Assembly (NCBI GenBank): GCA_014843695.1
Contig: CM026400.1
Span: forward strand, 47,370,221-47,434,220
DNA length: 64,000 nt
Origin: Archivesica marissinica
Lineage: Eukaryota; Mollusca; Bivalvia; Venerida; Vesicomyidae
Reading direction: 5' to 3'
Notes under the pieces: model-generated
Told to the model about the DNA's origin: nothing
Databases searched by the model: none
The model's input: only the letters and a program-made list of their open reading frames with translations
Part shown: piece after piece, positions 23,301 to 38,300 of the stretch
How the letters are laid out: every line of letters begins with the position of its first letter
Position numbering within the stretch: the first letter of the stretch is position 1
Made by a program: the position numbers and the translations under genes

Positions 23301-26300
23301 CGAGTATATTACGAGTGTATGAATGTGGCTATTTGAATGTATCTGTGTGATTGTTTGGTTGACATTTGTGTGTTTTACTGTATTTGTGTGAGTGCAGAGT
23401 ATATGTCGGTGTTCCTCCATTGTTTCAGGAGGAAGGAGAACATTTACCGCAGTCAGCGAACACTGTGGTCCGAGTGTCGGTAAGTAGTTCTATATTTACC
23501 TCAGTTAGAGAACACTGTGGTCCGAGTTTTGGTAAGTAGTTCTATATTTACCTCAGTTAGAGAACACTGTGGTCTGAGTGTTGGTAAGTAGTTCTATATT
23601 TACCTCAGTTAGAGAACACTGTGGTCCGAGTGTTGGTAAGTAGTTCTATATTTACCGCAGTCAGCAAATACTGTGGTCTGAGTGTCAGTAAGTAGTTCTA
23701 TATTTACCTCAGTCAGCAAACACTGTGGTCCGAGTGTCGGTAAGTAGTTCTATATTTACCTCAGTCAGCGAACACTGTGGTCCGAGTGTTGGTAAGTAGT
23801 TCTATATTTACCTCAGTCAGCGAACACTGTGGTCCGAGTGTTGGTAAGTAGTTCTATATTTACCTCAGTCAGCGAACACTGTGGTCCGAGTGTTGGTAAG
23901 TAGTTCTATATTTACCTCAGTCAGCGAACACTGTGGTCCGAGTGTTGGTAAGTAGTTCTATATTTACCTCAGTCAGCGAACACTGTGGTCCGAGTGTTGG
24001 TAAGTAGTTCTATATTTACCTCAGTCAGCGAACACTGTGGTCCGAGTGTTGGTAAGTAGTTCTATATTTACCTCAGTCAGCAAACTCTCCCTCATGGTGA
24101 TGGATTCCATCAGGAATGAAATCTCGAGAGTGATTAATATAAGTTATAGGAACTTGTTTCGCAATCGAGCTAAAATAAATTTGTATAAACTAACATTATG
24201 CCATCATAGCTATGGCAGCCATCTTGAAAATATATTCACCTGGCTAGTCAATTTAGCTGAAAAGAGATTAGTCATTTTAGATTTTTGGAGGATAGTGTAT
24301 GATACAGACAGAGACCAATTCCAGAGTCTCCTCTGGTTCTTTTCCGTGCACGGTGTAAAGCATCGACCCGCGACTTTTCCGTGTGCTGTATCATAAAATT
24401 GAATAAGTCATCATGACTAGAATTTGAATGTAAAAAATAAATTTAAAAAATTAGAAAAAAAGGTCAATGAAGATATTTGAGTGTGGCCGTTTGTTTAGCT
24501 TCTCGGTCACGAAATGGGAAATCAAACACCTCTTTTATTATGGCCTAATATCATAAAGATTACCAAGTGTTACATAGCTTATTGAAAACCAGCTGTCACG
24601 GTCAGATCAGGTGTCACGGTCAGATCAGGTGTCACGGTCAGATCAGGTGTCACGGTCAGATCAGGTGTCACGGTCAGATCAGGTGTCACGGTCAGATCAG
24701 GTGTCGCGGTCAGATCAGGTGTCGTCCCATTTAATATAATATTTATGCATATCGTATGAATGACTCTTGTCCGCTTGTTTGATGTAGTATTACTTGACCC
24801 TATCACACTTTTCGGCTATCGGATAGAAATGGGATATGGGATGTGAATATTCATTTTTTGATTGGATTTCGTCTTTTTAAAAAAAAAGTAGTGTCAATTT
24901 TGGTCTAAGCATTTCAGAAAAGATTTGTTTTCACTTTTTAGGTAGGACGATCCTCTATTTTGTTTAGCTCAGCTCAGTAAAGCTCATGTGAGGTATTGTT
25001 AGTGCAATGTGTCTGGCCGTTGATTGTCGTCTTTCGTGAACATGTTCAAATGTCGTCTCCTCAGTAACCATTTGGTCTATAGCCACCATTTATGGCTATG
25101 ATACTTTGGGTGGGTGGGGATTACATAATTGTTAAAATCACTTTGTTACGTAATCCAAGATGGCCACTGTCTAAAAATAGCACAAATTCTTAAAAAATCT
25201 CACGATCCGCCTGCCGGATTTCGACTAATCTTTATAGGAATGATCGATGTACCATGCTCTTTCAAAGTTGTTCAAATGGTGATTCCGGGATCAAAAATGG
25301 GCATGGCCCAGGAGGTCAAGTAAGGTCAACTATTATTTTTGAGTGAATATGGTCATTTCATATATCAAATCCAATGTATCGACGAGCCAATCGTTCTGAT
25401 GTAATTGTTGTCTAAATCAGGTGATTTTGTCATCCAGATGGCAGTCGAAAGGTCAAAATATTGTTCTTTTATTATAGATTTCAAAATTCTTCTTCACCCA
25501 AACCGCTTGGCCAATGGTAGCCAAATTTCACATTTATAGTCCATGGATGAAGCCTTTTCAGATTTGTTAAAATGGAGGTCGTCGCGTATAAAGCCACCAT
25601 CTAAAAATAACGCAGATTTTTCAAATATCTTCTCAACGAACCACCAATCCGATTTTGGCAACATTTGGTAGGAATGATCGATGTACAATACACATTCAAA
25701 GTTCTTAATATGGTTACCCCGGGGTAAACAATGGGAGTCAGGTGAGCGATACAGGGCCATGATGGCCCTCTTGTTTCAGTATTTTAGCAGATGTCCCCTT
25801 TTTTGCAATTTTCCATTCATAGCCCTGAGATACTCGTCATCGAGGTATAGCAGGAATGAATCACCATCAATACTGTGTAACATTTGAGATGCATGACACC
25901 CATATCATATCCAGGGTTCCCTCTGTCTGAATTTTTGTCTGCACCACTTCTGTTGCCAATTGAAAACAAACGGGAGCCAATTTGAAAAACTTGAAGCCAA
26001 CTAAGAGCCATATAGTTCACAGATAAATATTTGAAGCCATATATTTGACAAAACATGTTGAGCCAAAAGAAAAAAAGTTGCGCCAAATATTTTCGCCATT
26101 TCACAAAATTTAGCGCCAGTATTTGATTTCGCACCATTGGCGACCGACAGCGAGAACCCTGATTTCATGCGACAGTTAGTGCAAAACGCCAGAACAAATT
26201 TGTCGACAAAGAGAACTGATTTTCAAAGAATAACAAAAGATTATTGATTTTTAGGTGCTGGAAAAGGGCCGATCTGTGCCCGATGTGCAGACGGCCTACG

Positions 26301-29300
26301 GGGCTATATACACCCCAAATTGTTACATGAACTTCATGGTACAGACTTACGAACCGGAGAGTACGGTAAGTGGTTTTGTTGTTTGTTAAGAAACTGATGA
26401 GTTATTGTTTTGACTTCCAACATATGTGACCGAGTTATTGACTTCCAACATATGTGACCGAGTTATTGACTTCCAACATATGTGACCGAGTTATTGACTT
26501 CCAACATATGTGACCGAGTTATTGACTTCCATCATATGTGACCGAGTTATTGACTTCCATCATATGTGACCGAGTTATTGACTTCCAACATATGTGACCG
26601 AGTTATTGACTTCCAACATATGTGACCGAGTTATTGACTTCCAACATATGTGACCGAGTTATTGACTTCCAACATATGTGACCGAGTTATTGACTTCCAA
26701 CATATGTGACCAAGTTATTGACTTCCAACATATGTGACCGAGTTATTGACTTCCAACATATGTGACCGAGTTATTGACTTCCAACATATGTGACCGAGTT
26801 ATTGACTTCCAACATATGTGACCGAGTTATTGACTTCCAACATATGTGACCGAGTTATTGACTTCCAACATATGTGACCGAGTTATTGACTTCCAACATA
26901 TGTGACCGAGTTATTGACTTCCAACATATGTGACCGAGTTATTGACTTCCAACATATGTGACCGAGTTATTGACTTCCAACATATGTGACCGAGTTATTG
27001 ACTTCCAACATATGTGACCGAGTTATTGACTTCCAACATATGTGACCGAGTTATTGACTTCCAACATATGTGACCTAGTTATTGACTTCCAACATATGTG
27101 ACCGAGTTATTGACTTCCAACATATGTGACCGAGTTATTGACTTCCAACATATGTGACCGAGTTATTGACTTCCAACATATGTGACCGAGTTATTGACTT
27201 CCAACATATGTGACCGAGTTATTGACTTCCAACATATGTGACCGAGTTATTGACTTCCAACATATGTGACCGAGTTATTGACTTCCAACATATGTGACCG
27301 AGTTATTGACTTCCAACATATGTGACTGAGTTATTGACTTCCAACATATGTGACCGAGTTATTGACTTCCAACATATATGACCGAGTTATTGACTTCCAA
27401 CATATATCCTCCATCCCCAAACATGACTGTTATCCATAACAAGGTTATTTTTTATTCTACCACGACCCAGCTAATAACATACATACTTGTAGAGTAAAAT
27501 CTACCTCGGGTTATTCTGCGATATACCTACCTTGAACTATGCTGCGCGCGCACCATGTTTTGGCTATTCCATTTATACAATGCGTGTAAAGTTTTATGAA
27601 TGAAAGTCACGTGATGTTTGTAAATACTATCGTGGGAATTCGCGACTATTTTTAGAATCAGATAATGTCTTGTCCGTCTTGTTTTTCTGTTAAGTAACGT
27701 TTCAGTTACTATTCTGTACAGTTTTATTTGACAAAATAAATAAAATTATTGATCAGTTACAACTTTTGTTCATTTATGCACTAGATTGATATTTTCCATA
27801 AAAAATAACGTCATCACCCCTTACGCGGGAGGAAATTTCGAAAGCCAAATGCAGCGGAGTACAACGGCGTTTGAAGAAAATACTCCTTTGAATCTTAAAA
27901 TTATTAGAAGTATGTCGTGTTAGAATCGAAATAATAAGTATCAACCGTGGTATATCGCAGAATAACTCTCGTTTGTCGTTCTTATGCATAGAAATATATC
28001 ACGAAGGCCGAAAATTATTACATTTGCAGGGATTTCAACTGGATTTCTACATCTCCGACCCGTCTGATGAAAGCAGTGACACACCTACCAATCATATTGG
28101 CTATGCCTTCGTACTGCCGCTGGACATTCGCTGTAGTATCAATACCAAAACCGTGCCTATAACCAGTCTGCAACATCGCCCACTGGGGCAGATCAATTGT
28201 AAATATACACGTTCAATTATTACATTACCGTACCTCTAGGTTCATAATGCGCTCAATTTATTTATCGAATTATTATTATGCTTTTTTTTTAATTGCTTAG
28301 TCAATTAAAGAAATACATTCATGGTTAATTCTAGGTCAGAATTTTTGCGAGAAGTGAGAAAAGCACGCGATCGTAAATGGTGTTATTTAATAAATTTCAG
28401 CAAAATATGGTTAAAATGACCAGTATGAGCATTAAATATAACATTTGAGTAGGAGTGAAACAATTCTTCGGGAGAAGTCGGGGGCGCCCAGAGGGTGAAA
28501 TAAGGCGACTATTTTGCCCACATCGCCCTTTAGTATGATCCCTGTGTAACATTTAAATGACACCACACCACCTCCGAGACTAATGATCAGAAGTTATTTA
28601 TTAAATTATTTACATTTATTGTAATAATTAATCAAGTCTCCTGCTCGCTTAAAGGACAATAGGAGTACTGTCTGTCCACCCGTCTGTCCTAATTTTCGTG
28701 TCCTCATCGTAACCCCCAAAATGCATTGACCGATTTTCAAAACAAAAGCAACAAATGTTATTCATAGCATTACCTTGTGTTTCGCACAAAACCCAGTTCA
28801 AGGTCACACATCAAGGTCACACATCAAGGTTACACTTATTGTTTTTCCATCTGGCCCGTTTGTTAATTCATTGCAAAACAGTATTTGAATATATGTGTAC
28901 AAGGTTGCTGACTCTGACCTTGCCACTCAATCAGTAATCTTGCTGACCTTGACCCTGTATAAAGAAGATATTCTGTTACATTCTTCTACTAAGTGACCGC
29001 TTATTTGGCCGTCCGATTAGCGTAGTGGTTAGCACGCTCGCTTCTCATCAATGCAACCCGGGTTCGATCCTCGGACCGGGAAGCATGTGAGATGGTACGG
29101 TGGTCGCCAGATCGGACAAGTGTGTTTTCTCCGGGTACTCCGGTTTCCTCCCACACGAATGACCACATATACGCCTTCATCCGCGCGAATGAGAGTGATT
29201 AATATAAGTTGTTAAAACTTGCATCGCAATCGTTAATGTTTAATCATTGGCTGAATATCAAACAACATGAATCCAGATCAGATGCGATATTATGCCGCGG

Positions 29301-32300
29301 CTGATCTGGATCTATGTTCTTTGCAAATGTGATTTTATTTACTCAGCACAGGCAAAAGGTTAAATTTGACTGTAATCACAATTTAAGAGTATCCACTCAC
29401 TAGAGTATTTCCATTATGATGTATATTTCTAGACAGGTGGAGAATCTATTATGAGATTGTGGATTTAAAATTACATTTGCAGAGCATGAATTCTAACAGT
29501 CATAACTATTTCCATAAAATGTAGCGCATTATGGACCTTCTTTGCTGAATTCTGATTCTGAACACACTTGTGTGTTGTCCGATATATTTTATGCCTCGCC
29601 ACAAGGTTGCCTGGCAACCTCCATATACGTCTGTCCATAAGGTTGCCTGGCGACCTCCATATACGTATGTCCATAAGGTTGCCTGGCGACCTCCATATAC
29701 GTCTGTCCATAAGGTTGCCTGGCGACCTCCATATACGTCTGTCCATAAGGTTGCCTGGCGACCTCCATATACGTCTGTCCATAAGGTTGCCTTGCGACCT
29801 CCATATACGTCTGTCCATAAGGTTGCCTGGCAACCTCCATATATGTCTGTCCATAAGGTTGCATGGCGACCTCCATATACGTCTGTCCATAAGGTTGCCT
29901 GGCGACCTCCATATACGTCTGTCCACAAGGTTGCCTGGCCTCCATATACGTCTGTCCACAAGGTTGCTTTGCGACCTCCATATACGTCTGTCCACAAGGT
30001 TGCCTTGCGACCTCCATATACGTCTGTCCATAAGGTTGCCTGGCGACCTCCATATACGTCTGTCCATAAGGTTGCCTGGCGACCTCCATATACGTCTGTC
30101 CATAAGGTTGCCTGGCGACCTCCATATACGTCTGTCCATAAGGTTGCCTGGCGACCTCCATATACGTCTGTCCATAAGGTTGCCTTGCGACCTCCATATA
30201 CGTCTGTCCATAAGGTTGCCTGGCAACCTCCATATATGTCTGTCCATAAGGTTGCCTGGTGACCTCCATATACGTCTGTCCATAAGGTTGCCTGGCGACC
30301 TCCATATACGTCTGTCCATAACGTTGCCTGGCCTCCATATATGTCTGTCCATAAGGTTGCCTGGCGACCTCCATATACGTCTGTCCATAAGGTTGCCTGG
30401 CGACCTCCATATACGTCTGTCCACAAGGTTGCCTGGCGACCTTCATATACGTCTGTCCATAAGGTTGCCTGTCGACCTCCATATACGTCTGTCCACAAGG
30501 TTGCCTGGCAACCTCCATATACGTCTGTCCATAAGGTTGCCTGGCGACCTCCATATACGTCTGTCCACAAGGTTGCCTGGCAACCTCCATATACGTCTGT
30601 CCACAAGGTTGCTTGTGACCTCCATATACGTCTGTCCACAAGGTTGCCTTGCGACCTCCATATACGTCTGTCCACAAGGTTGCCTTGCGACCTCCATATA
30701 CGTCTGTCCACAAGGTTGCATATCAACCTCCATATACGTCTGTCCATAAGGTTGCCTGGCGACCTCCATATGCGTCTGTCTACAAGGTTGCCTGGCAACC
30801 TCCATATGCGTCTGTCTACAAGGTTGCCTGGCAACCTCCATATGTCTTTTGCCTATTTGCGAGCACTCTAACCCTGTTATGACTATTTACTAGTTTTAAA
30901 ATGCTTACCCAGAGTTGACTGAAATAAATCGGACAATGCCAAGTTTTCATTTACATATACGTACGTACGAGATTCGTTGAACATCAGCAGCGAGACATTA
31001 TCCTTGTTCCGGATTATTGAACAAATGTTGCTTGATCTTCTTGTCTTATATTACAGCGTATGCGAGATTGTGAAGCACATTACTGTGTGTAAAAATACTC
31101 CCATTTTACAGAAGGTTACATCTATACGTTATGAAGCAAATTTCTGGGTGTTTTACACCCATTTTACAGATGGTTACACCCTACTGTTTACATGTTAAAC
31201 ATTGTCACAGGTAAGTTCGTCCAGGTACAATGGTAGGTACATTGTAAATTTTTAGATTTTCTTTTCCAGTTTTGATATGGAAGCAAATGGTGTACATTGT
31301 AAATTTTAATAATTTTAATTATTGATTTTTAATATTGTTTTCCAGCTTTGAAATGGAAGCAAATGGTGTACATGTAAATTTTAATAATTTTAATAATATA
31401 TTTTTAATATTGTTTTCCAGTTTTGATATGGAAGCAAATTGTGTACATTGTAAATTTTAATAATTAATATTTAATATTGTTTTCCAGCTTTGAAATGGAA
31501 GCAAATGGTGTACATGTAAATTTTAATAATTAATTTTTAATATTGTTTTCCAGATTTGAAATGGTAGCAAATTGTGTACATGTAAACTTTAATAATCTTA
31601 ATAATTGATTTTAGTGTTGTTTTTCAGTTTTGATATGGGACCACTTTTTAATAATTGATTTTTAATTGTTTTTCCAGTTTTGATACTGGATTATTATACA
31701 GAGTTACCGTACCTGATTTACTAGAAGTCGGCATTTCGACACCATATTGCAACCAAAATCATTTTATAACACATTTTATAGATATTTCAGTTTACTATTA
31801 GCATGGGAAACCAGTACGCCCTTTCAACACCACAGACATCAAAATAGACTTACAAATAAGTGTAGATCCAGATGAGCCAGCTCGCGACAAGCCAGCTCAT
31901 CAGGATCTGCACTTTTTGCCAGTAATATTACTATTTTTAGACAAAATTACCCATTTTGATAAATGAACTGGTCCAAATGTAATTTTCTAATTAATTTATT
32001 CGTGTAAAAATATCATGGACCAGTCCATGTCAGTTACTTGGTGTTGAATGGGTTAGGCACACACATGTCAGATACAGATATATCACACAGGAATATATCT
32101 GGAAAAGTGAACATTTAGACAATGACCTGTGCGAGCATAAAGCGGGCATATCCACACTTTTTACCAGGCTCGATAAAATAATTCAATTCAGTGTGAAGTA
32201 GTCGATACCAAGTATTTCATTGTCAAGTAGTCGATACCAAGTATTTCATTGTCAAGTAGACGATACCAAGTATTTCATTGTCAAGTAGTCGATACCAAGT

Positions 32301-35300
32301 ATTTCATTGTCAGGTAGACGATACCAAGTATTTCATTGTCAAGTAGTCGATACCAAGTATTTCATTGTCAAGTAGACGATACCAAGTATTTCATTGTCAA
32401 GTAGACGATACCAAGTATATCATTGTCAAGTAGTCGATACCATACCAAGTATTTCATTGTCAAGTAGACGATACCAAGTATTTCATTGTCAAGTAGTCGA
32501 TACCATACCAAGTATTTCATTGTCAAGTAGTCGATACCATACCAAGTATTTCATTGTCAAGTAGACGATACCATACCAAGTATTTCATTGTCAAGTAGTC
32601 GATACCATACCAAGTATTTCATTGTCAAGTAGACGATACCAAGTATTTCATTGTCAAGTAGTCGATACTATACCAAGTATTTCATTGTCAAGTAGACGAT
32701 ACCATACCAAGTATTTCATTGTCAAGTAGTCGATACCAAGTATTTCAGTGTCAAGTAGATGATACCAAGTATTTCAGTGTCAAGTAGACGATACCATACC
32801 AAGTATTTCATTGTCAAGTAGACGATACCATACCAAGTATTTCATTGTCAAGTAGTCGATACCATACCAAGTATTTCATTGTCAAGTAGTCGATACTATA
32901 CCAAGTATTTCAGTGTCAAGTAGACGATAATATACCAAGTATTTCATTGTCAAGTAGTCGATACCATACCAAGTATTTCATTGTCAAGTAGACGATACCA
33001 AGTATTTCATTGTCAAGTAGACGATACCATACCAAGTATTTCATTGTCAAGTAGACGATACCATACCAAGTATTTCATTGTCAAGTAGACGATACCAAGT
33101 ATTTCATTGTCAAGTAGACGATACCATACCAAGTATTTCATTGTCAAGTAGTCGATACCATACCAAGTATTTCATTGTCAAGTAGACGATACCATACCAA
33201 GTATTTCATTGTCAAGTAGTCGATACCATACCAAGTATTTCATTGTCAAGTAGTCGATACCATACCAAGTATTTCATTGTCAAGTAGTCGATACCATACC
33301 AAGTATTTCAGTGTCAAGTAGTCGATACCATACCAAGTATTTCAGTGTCAAGTAGACGATACCATACCAAGTATTTCATTGTCAAGTAGTCGATACCATA
33401 CCAAGTATTTCATTGTCAAGTAGTCGATACTATACCAAGTATTTCATTGTCAAGTAGACGATACCAAGTATTTCATTGTCAAGTAGTCGATACTATACCA
33501 AGTATTTCATTGTCAAGTAGACGATACCAAGTATTTCATTGTCAAGTAGACGATACCATACCAAGTATTTCATTGTCAAGTAGTCGATACCATACCAAGT
33601 ATTTCATTGTCAAGTAGTCGATACCATACCAAGTATTTCATTGTCAAGTAGTCGATACTATACCAAGTATTTCATTGTCAAGTAGACGATACCAAGTATT
33701 TCATTGTCAAGTAGTCGATACTATACCAAGTATTTCATTGTCAAGTATACCATACCAAGTATTTCATTGTCAAGTAGTCGATACCATACCAAGTATTTCA
33801 TTGTCAAGTAGTCGATACTATACCAAGTATTTCATTGTCAAGTAGACGATACCAAGTATTTCATTGTCAAGTAGTCGATACTATACCAAGTATTTCATTG
33901 TCAAGTAGACGATACCATACCAAGTATTTCATTGTCAAGTAGTCGATACCATACCAAGTATTTCATTGTCAAGTAGACGATACCAAGTATTTCATTGTCA
34001 AGTAGTCGATACTATACCAAGTATTTCATTGTCAAGTAGTCGATACTATACCAAGTATTTCATTGTCAAGTAGACGATACCAAGTATTTCATTGTCAAGT
34101 AGTCGATACTATACCAAGTATTTCATTGTCAAGTAGTCGATACCATACCAAGTATTTCATTGTCAAGTAGTCGATACCATACCAAGTATTTCATTGTCAA
34201 GTAGACGATACCAAGTATTTCATTGTCAAGTAGACGATACCATACCAAGTATTTCATTGTCAAGTAGTCGATACTATACCAAGTATTTCAGTGTCAAGTA
34301 GTCGATACCATACCAAGTATTTCATTGTCAAGTAGTCGATACCATACCAAGTATTTCAGTGTCAAGTAGTCGATACCATACCAAGTATTTCATTGTCAAG
34401 TAGACGATACCAAGTATTTCATTGTCAAGTAGACGATACCATACCAAGTATTTCATTGTCAAGTAGTCGATACTATACCAAGTATTTCAGTGTCAAGTAG
34501 TCGATACCATACCAAGTATTTCATTGTCAAGTAGTCGATACCATACCAAGTATTTCAGTGTCAAGTAGTCGATACCATACCAAGTATTTCATTGTCAAGT
34601 AGACGATACCAAGTATTTCATTGTCAAGTAGTCGATACTATACCAAGTATTTTATTGTCAAGTAGTCGATAACATACCAAGTATTTCATTGTCAAGTAGT
34701 CGATACCATACCAAGTATTTCATTGTCAAGTAGACGATACCAAGTATTTCATTGTCAAGTAGTCGATACTATACCAATTATTTCATTGTCAAGTAGTCGA
34801 TACCATACCAAGTATTTCATTGTCAAGTAGTCGATACCATACCAAGTATTTCATTGTCAAGTAGACGATACCAAGTATTTCATTGTCAAGTAGACGATAC
34901 CATACCAAGTATTTCATTGTCAAGTAGTCGATACTATACCAAGTATTTCAGTGTCAAGTAGTCGATACTATACCAAGTATTTCATTGTCAAGTAGTCGAT
35001 ACCATACCAAGTATTTCATTGTCAAGTAGTCGATACCATACCAAGTATGTCAGTGTCAAGTAGTCGATACCATACCAAGTATTTCAGTGTCAAGTAGACG
35101 ATACCATACCAAGTATTTCATTGTCAAGTAGTCGATACCATACCAAGTATTTCATTGTCAAGTAGTCGATACCATACCAAGTATTTCATTGTCAAGTAGA
35201 CGATACCATACCAAGTATTTCATTGTCAAGTAGTCGATACCATACCAAGTATTTCATTGTCAAGTAGACGATACCATACCAAGTATTTCATTGTCAAGTA

Positions 35301-38300
35301 GACGATACCATGCCAAGTATTTCATTGTCAAGTAGTCTATACTATACCAAGTATTTCATTGTCAAGTAGACGATACCATACCAAGTATTTCATTGTCAAG
35401 TAGTCGATACCATACCAAGTATTTCATTGTCAAGTAGACAATACCAAGTATTTCATTGTCAAGTAGACGATACCAAGTATTTCATTGTCAAGTAGACGAT
35501 ACCATACCAAGTATTTCATTGTCAAGTAGACGATACCATACCAAGTATTTCATTGTCAAGTAGACGATACCATACCAAGTATTTCATTGTCAAGTAGACG
35601 ATACCAAGTATTTCATTGTCAAGTAGTCGATACCATACCAAGTATTTCATTATCAAGTAGACGATACCATACCAAGTATTTCATTGTCAAGTAGACGATA
35701 CCATATCAAGTATTTCATTGTCAAGTAGACGATACCAAGTATTTCATTGTCAAGTAGTCGATACCATACCAAGTATTTCATTGTCAAGTAGACGATACCA
35801 TACCAAGTATTTCATTGTCAAGTAGTCGATACTATACCAAGTATTTCAGTGTCAAGTAGACGATACTATACCAAGTATTTCATTGTCAAGTAGACGATAC
35901 CAAGTATTTCAGTGTCAAGTAGTCGATACCATACCAAGTATTTCATTGTCAAGTAGACGATACCAAGTATTTCAGTGTCAAGTAGACGATACAATTTACC
36001 ATGTATTTTAGTGTCAAGTAGACGATACTATACCAAGTATTTCATTGTCAAGTAGACGATACCATATCAAGTATTTCATTGTCAAGTAGACGATACCAAG
36101 TATTTCAGTGTCAAGTAGACGATACCAAGTATTTCAGTGTCAAGTAGACGATACAATTTACCAAGTATTTTAGTGTCAAGTAGTCGATACCATACCAAGT
36201 ATTTTAGTGTCAAGTAGTCGATACCATACCAAGTATTTCAGTGTCAAGTAGTCGATACCATACCAAGTATTTCAGTGTCAAGTAGTCGATACCATACCAA
36301 GTATTTCAGTGTCAAGTAGTCGATACCATACCAAGTATTTCAGTGTCAAGTAGTCAATACCGAGTATTTCAGTGTCAAGTAGTCAATACCGAGTATTTAA
36401 GTGTCAAGTAGTCAATACCGAGTATTTAAGTGTCAAGTAGACAATACCGAGTATTTAAGTGTCAAGTAGTCAATACCGAGTATTTAAGTGTCAAGTAGTC
36501 AATACCGAGTATTTAAGTGTCAAGTAGTCAATACCGAGTATTTAAGTGTCAAGTAGTCAATACCGAGTATTAGTATGCCAAAGATGATTATTCAAAAATT
36601 GTCATAGTGCGACAGATGGTTTGCCGGCTGCGAGGATAAATTAGTTCAATCATCATCGTGTGCAATTCCTAGCTGGTACAAGCAGGTTGTGTAATACTAC
36701 CATGCTACACATTCAATCTTCTAGTCCCAAGCACCAGTTATGTAAAAACAAAATTCTATCCTTAATTTATGCAAATTTATTTTAGCTCGATTGCGAAACA
36801 AGTTCTTTCAACTCATCAATCACTCTCGAGACCTCATTCCTGATGGAATCCATCGCCACGAGGGAGAGAGAAGAAGCAACGTGGAATTTTTAAATGCCTT
36901 GCCTAAGGACACAATCGTAATGGCTCCAGTGGGGCCTTTCGCACTTGAAGCGAACGCGCTACCACGACTTCCACAAATTTATAATGATGTAACATATGCC
37001 CACAAGTAGCACTACAGTGAATGTCCTTAACCTCTTAATTCCATAGCACTATCACAACTTCCACAGTTATATGAATAGCATATAGAAGAAAAAAGATCAT
37101 ATTTGGAGTTTTCATATTCAATCTACACCCGTTATGTCGAATTCCGTCGGACTGAACAAAATACTTCGACATAACCGAAGTTTGACTTAACGAAAATCGA
37201 TATAAACAGAGCCAGTTATATGTAAAATGATAGTGTCTGAAACGGGACTTAAAATTTAAACTTTACTTATTTTACAACGATTGCGAAGCAAGTTCTAACA
37301 ACTTACATTAATCACTCTCGTTGGCGCGGATGAAAGCGTAAATGTGGTCATTCGTGTGGGAGGAAACCGGAATACCCGGAGGAAAACCACCTGTCCGATC
37401 TGGCGACCATCGTACCATCTCACATACTTCCTGTTCCGAGGATCGAACCAGGGTTGCATTGGTGAGAAGCAACAGGACTTTGATCCGACTTCGAGATAAC
37501 CAGAGAATTTGACATCAACGACTTTGACATAGCGGATGTAGACTGTATTATACAAATACATACATGTACATGATTCTTGAGCAAACTGTGAAGAAGTCTG
37601 GATATTACCCTCTGAGGGAAACGTTGAGGGAAACGTTTACATTGATATGAAATTGAGCAATGCATTGGCATTCATTCGAAATGTTTTGATGAATTCACAG
37701 TTGAGTATCTGGTGGTCAAGCCGATGATTGGCCACAAGTTTGATATGAAAGAATCGTATCAGAAGTACTGGAAGTCGTCTAGGCAACCGTTGGACATCGG
37801 TCATCGGGGCATGGGAATTAGCTTCGCAAATAATTGCAAAATGTAAGTTGGCCAATGTTGGCAATAATGTCCATTCTGACTAGGTGTTAAATTATCATCG
37901 ACTCAAACCCCCCCCCCCCCCCTTAGCCACACACCACACAGTTGCCCTTAACGTTTAAACGATTGCGAAGCAAGTTTTGACAGTATTATATTAATCACTC
38001 TCGTTGGCGTGTATGAAGGCGTACATGTGGTCGTGTGGGAGGAAACCGAAGTACCCGGAGAAAACCCACCTGTCCGATCTGGCGACCACCGTACCATTTC
38101 ACATACATACCGGTCCGAGGATCGAACACGGGTTACATTGGTGTGAAGCAAGTGCGCTAACCACTGCGCTAATCGGATAGCCATAACGGCAACACCTCTG
38201 GGAGTGTATTAGTTGTCATACTTTTGTAGGACAGTGGAAGATAACAGAAGATGCCCCTGGTCCGCCTCCGTGGTCGAGTGGTTAAGATCACTGACTTGTA

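Noticed and set aside
22974..23420. 148-codon minus-strand frame rich in His/Thr/Ile
   Set aside because: Low-complexity TGTGTG/TGTATG sequence upstream of exon 5. The composition explains the open frame.
29471..30871. Open frames up to 442 codons on both strands
   Set aside because: Artefact of the 36-bp array. No start context, domain or splice logic, and all frames show the same short peptide repeat.
31225..31690. Extra GPCPD1 exon(s) in intron 7
   Set aside because: Exon 7 and exon 8 join in phase and match the family alignment without missing residues, so no additional coding exon is needed.
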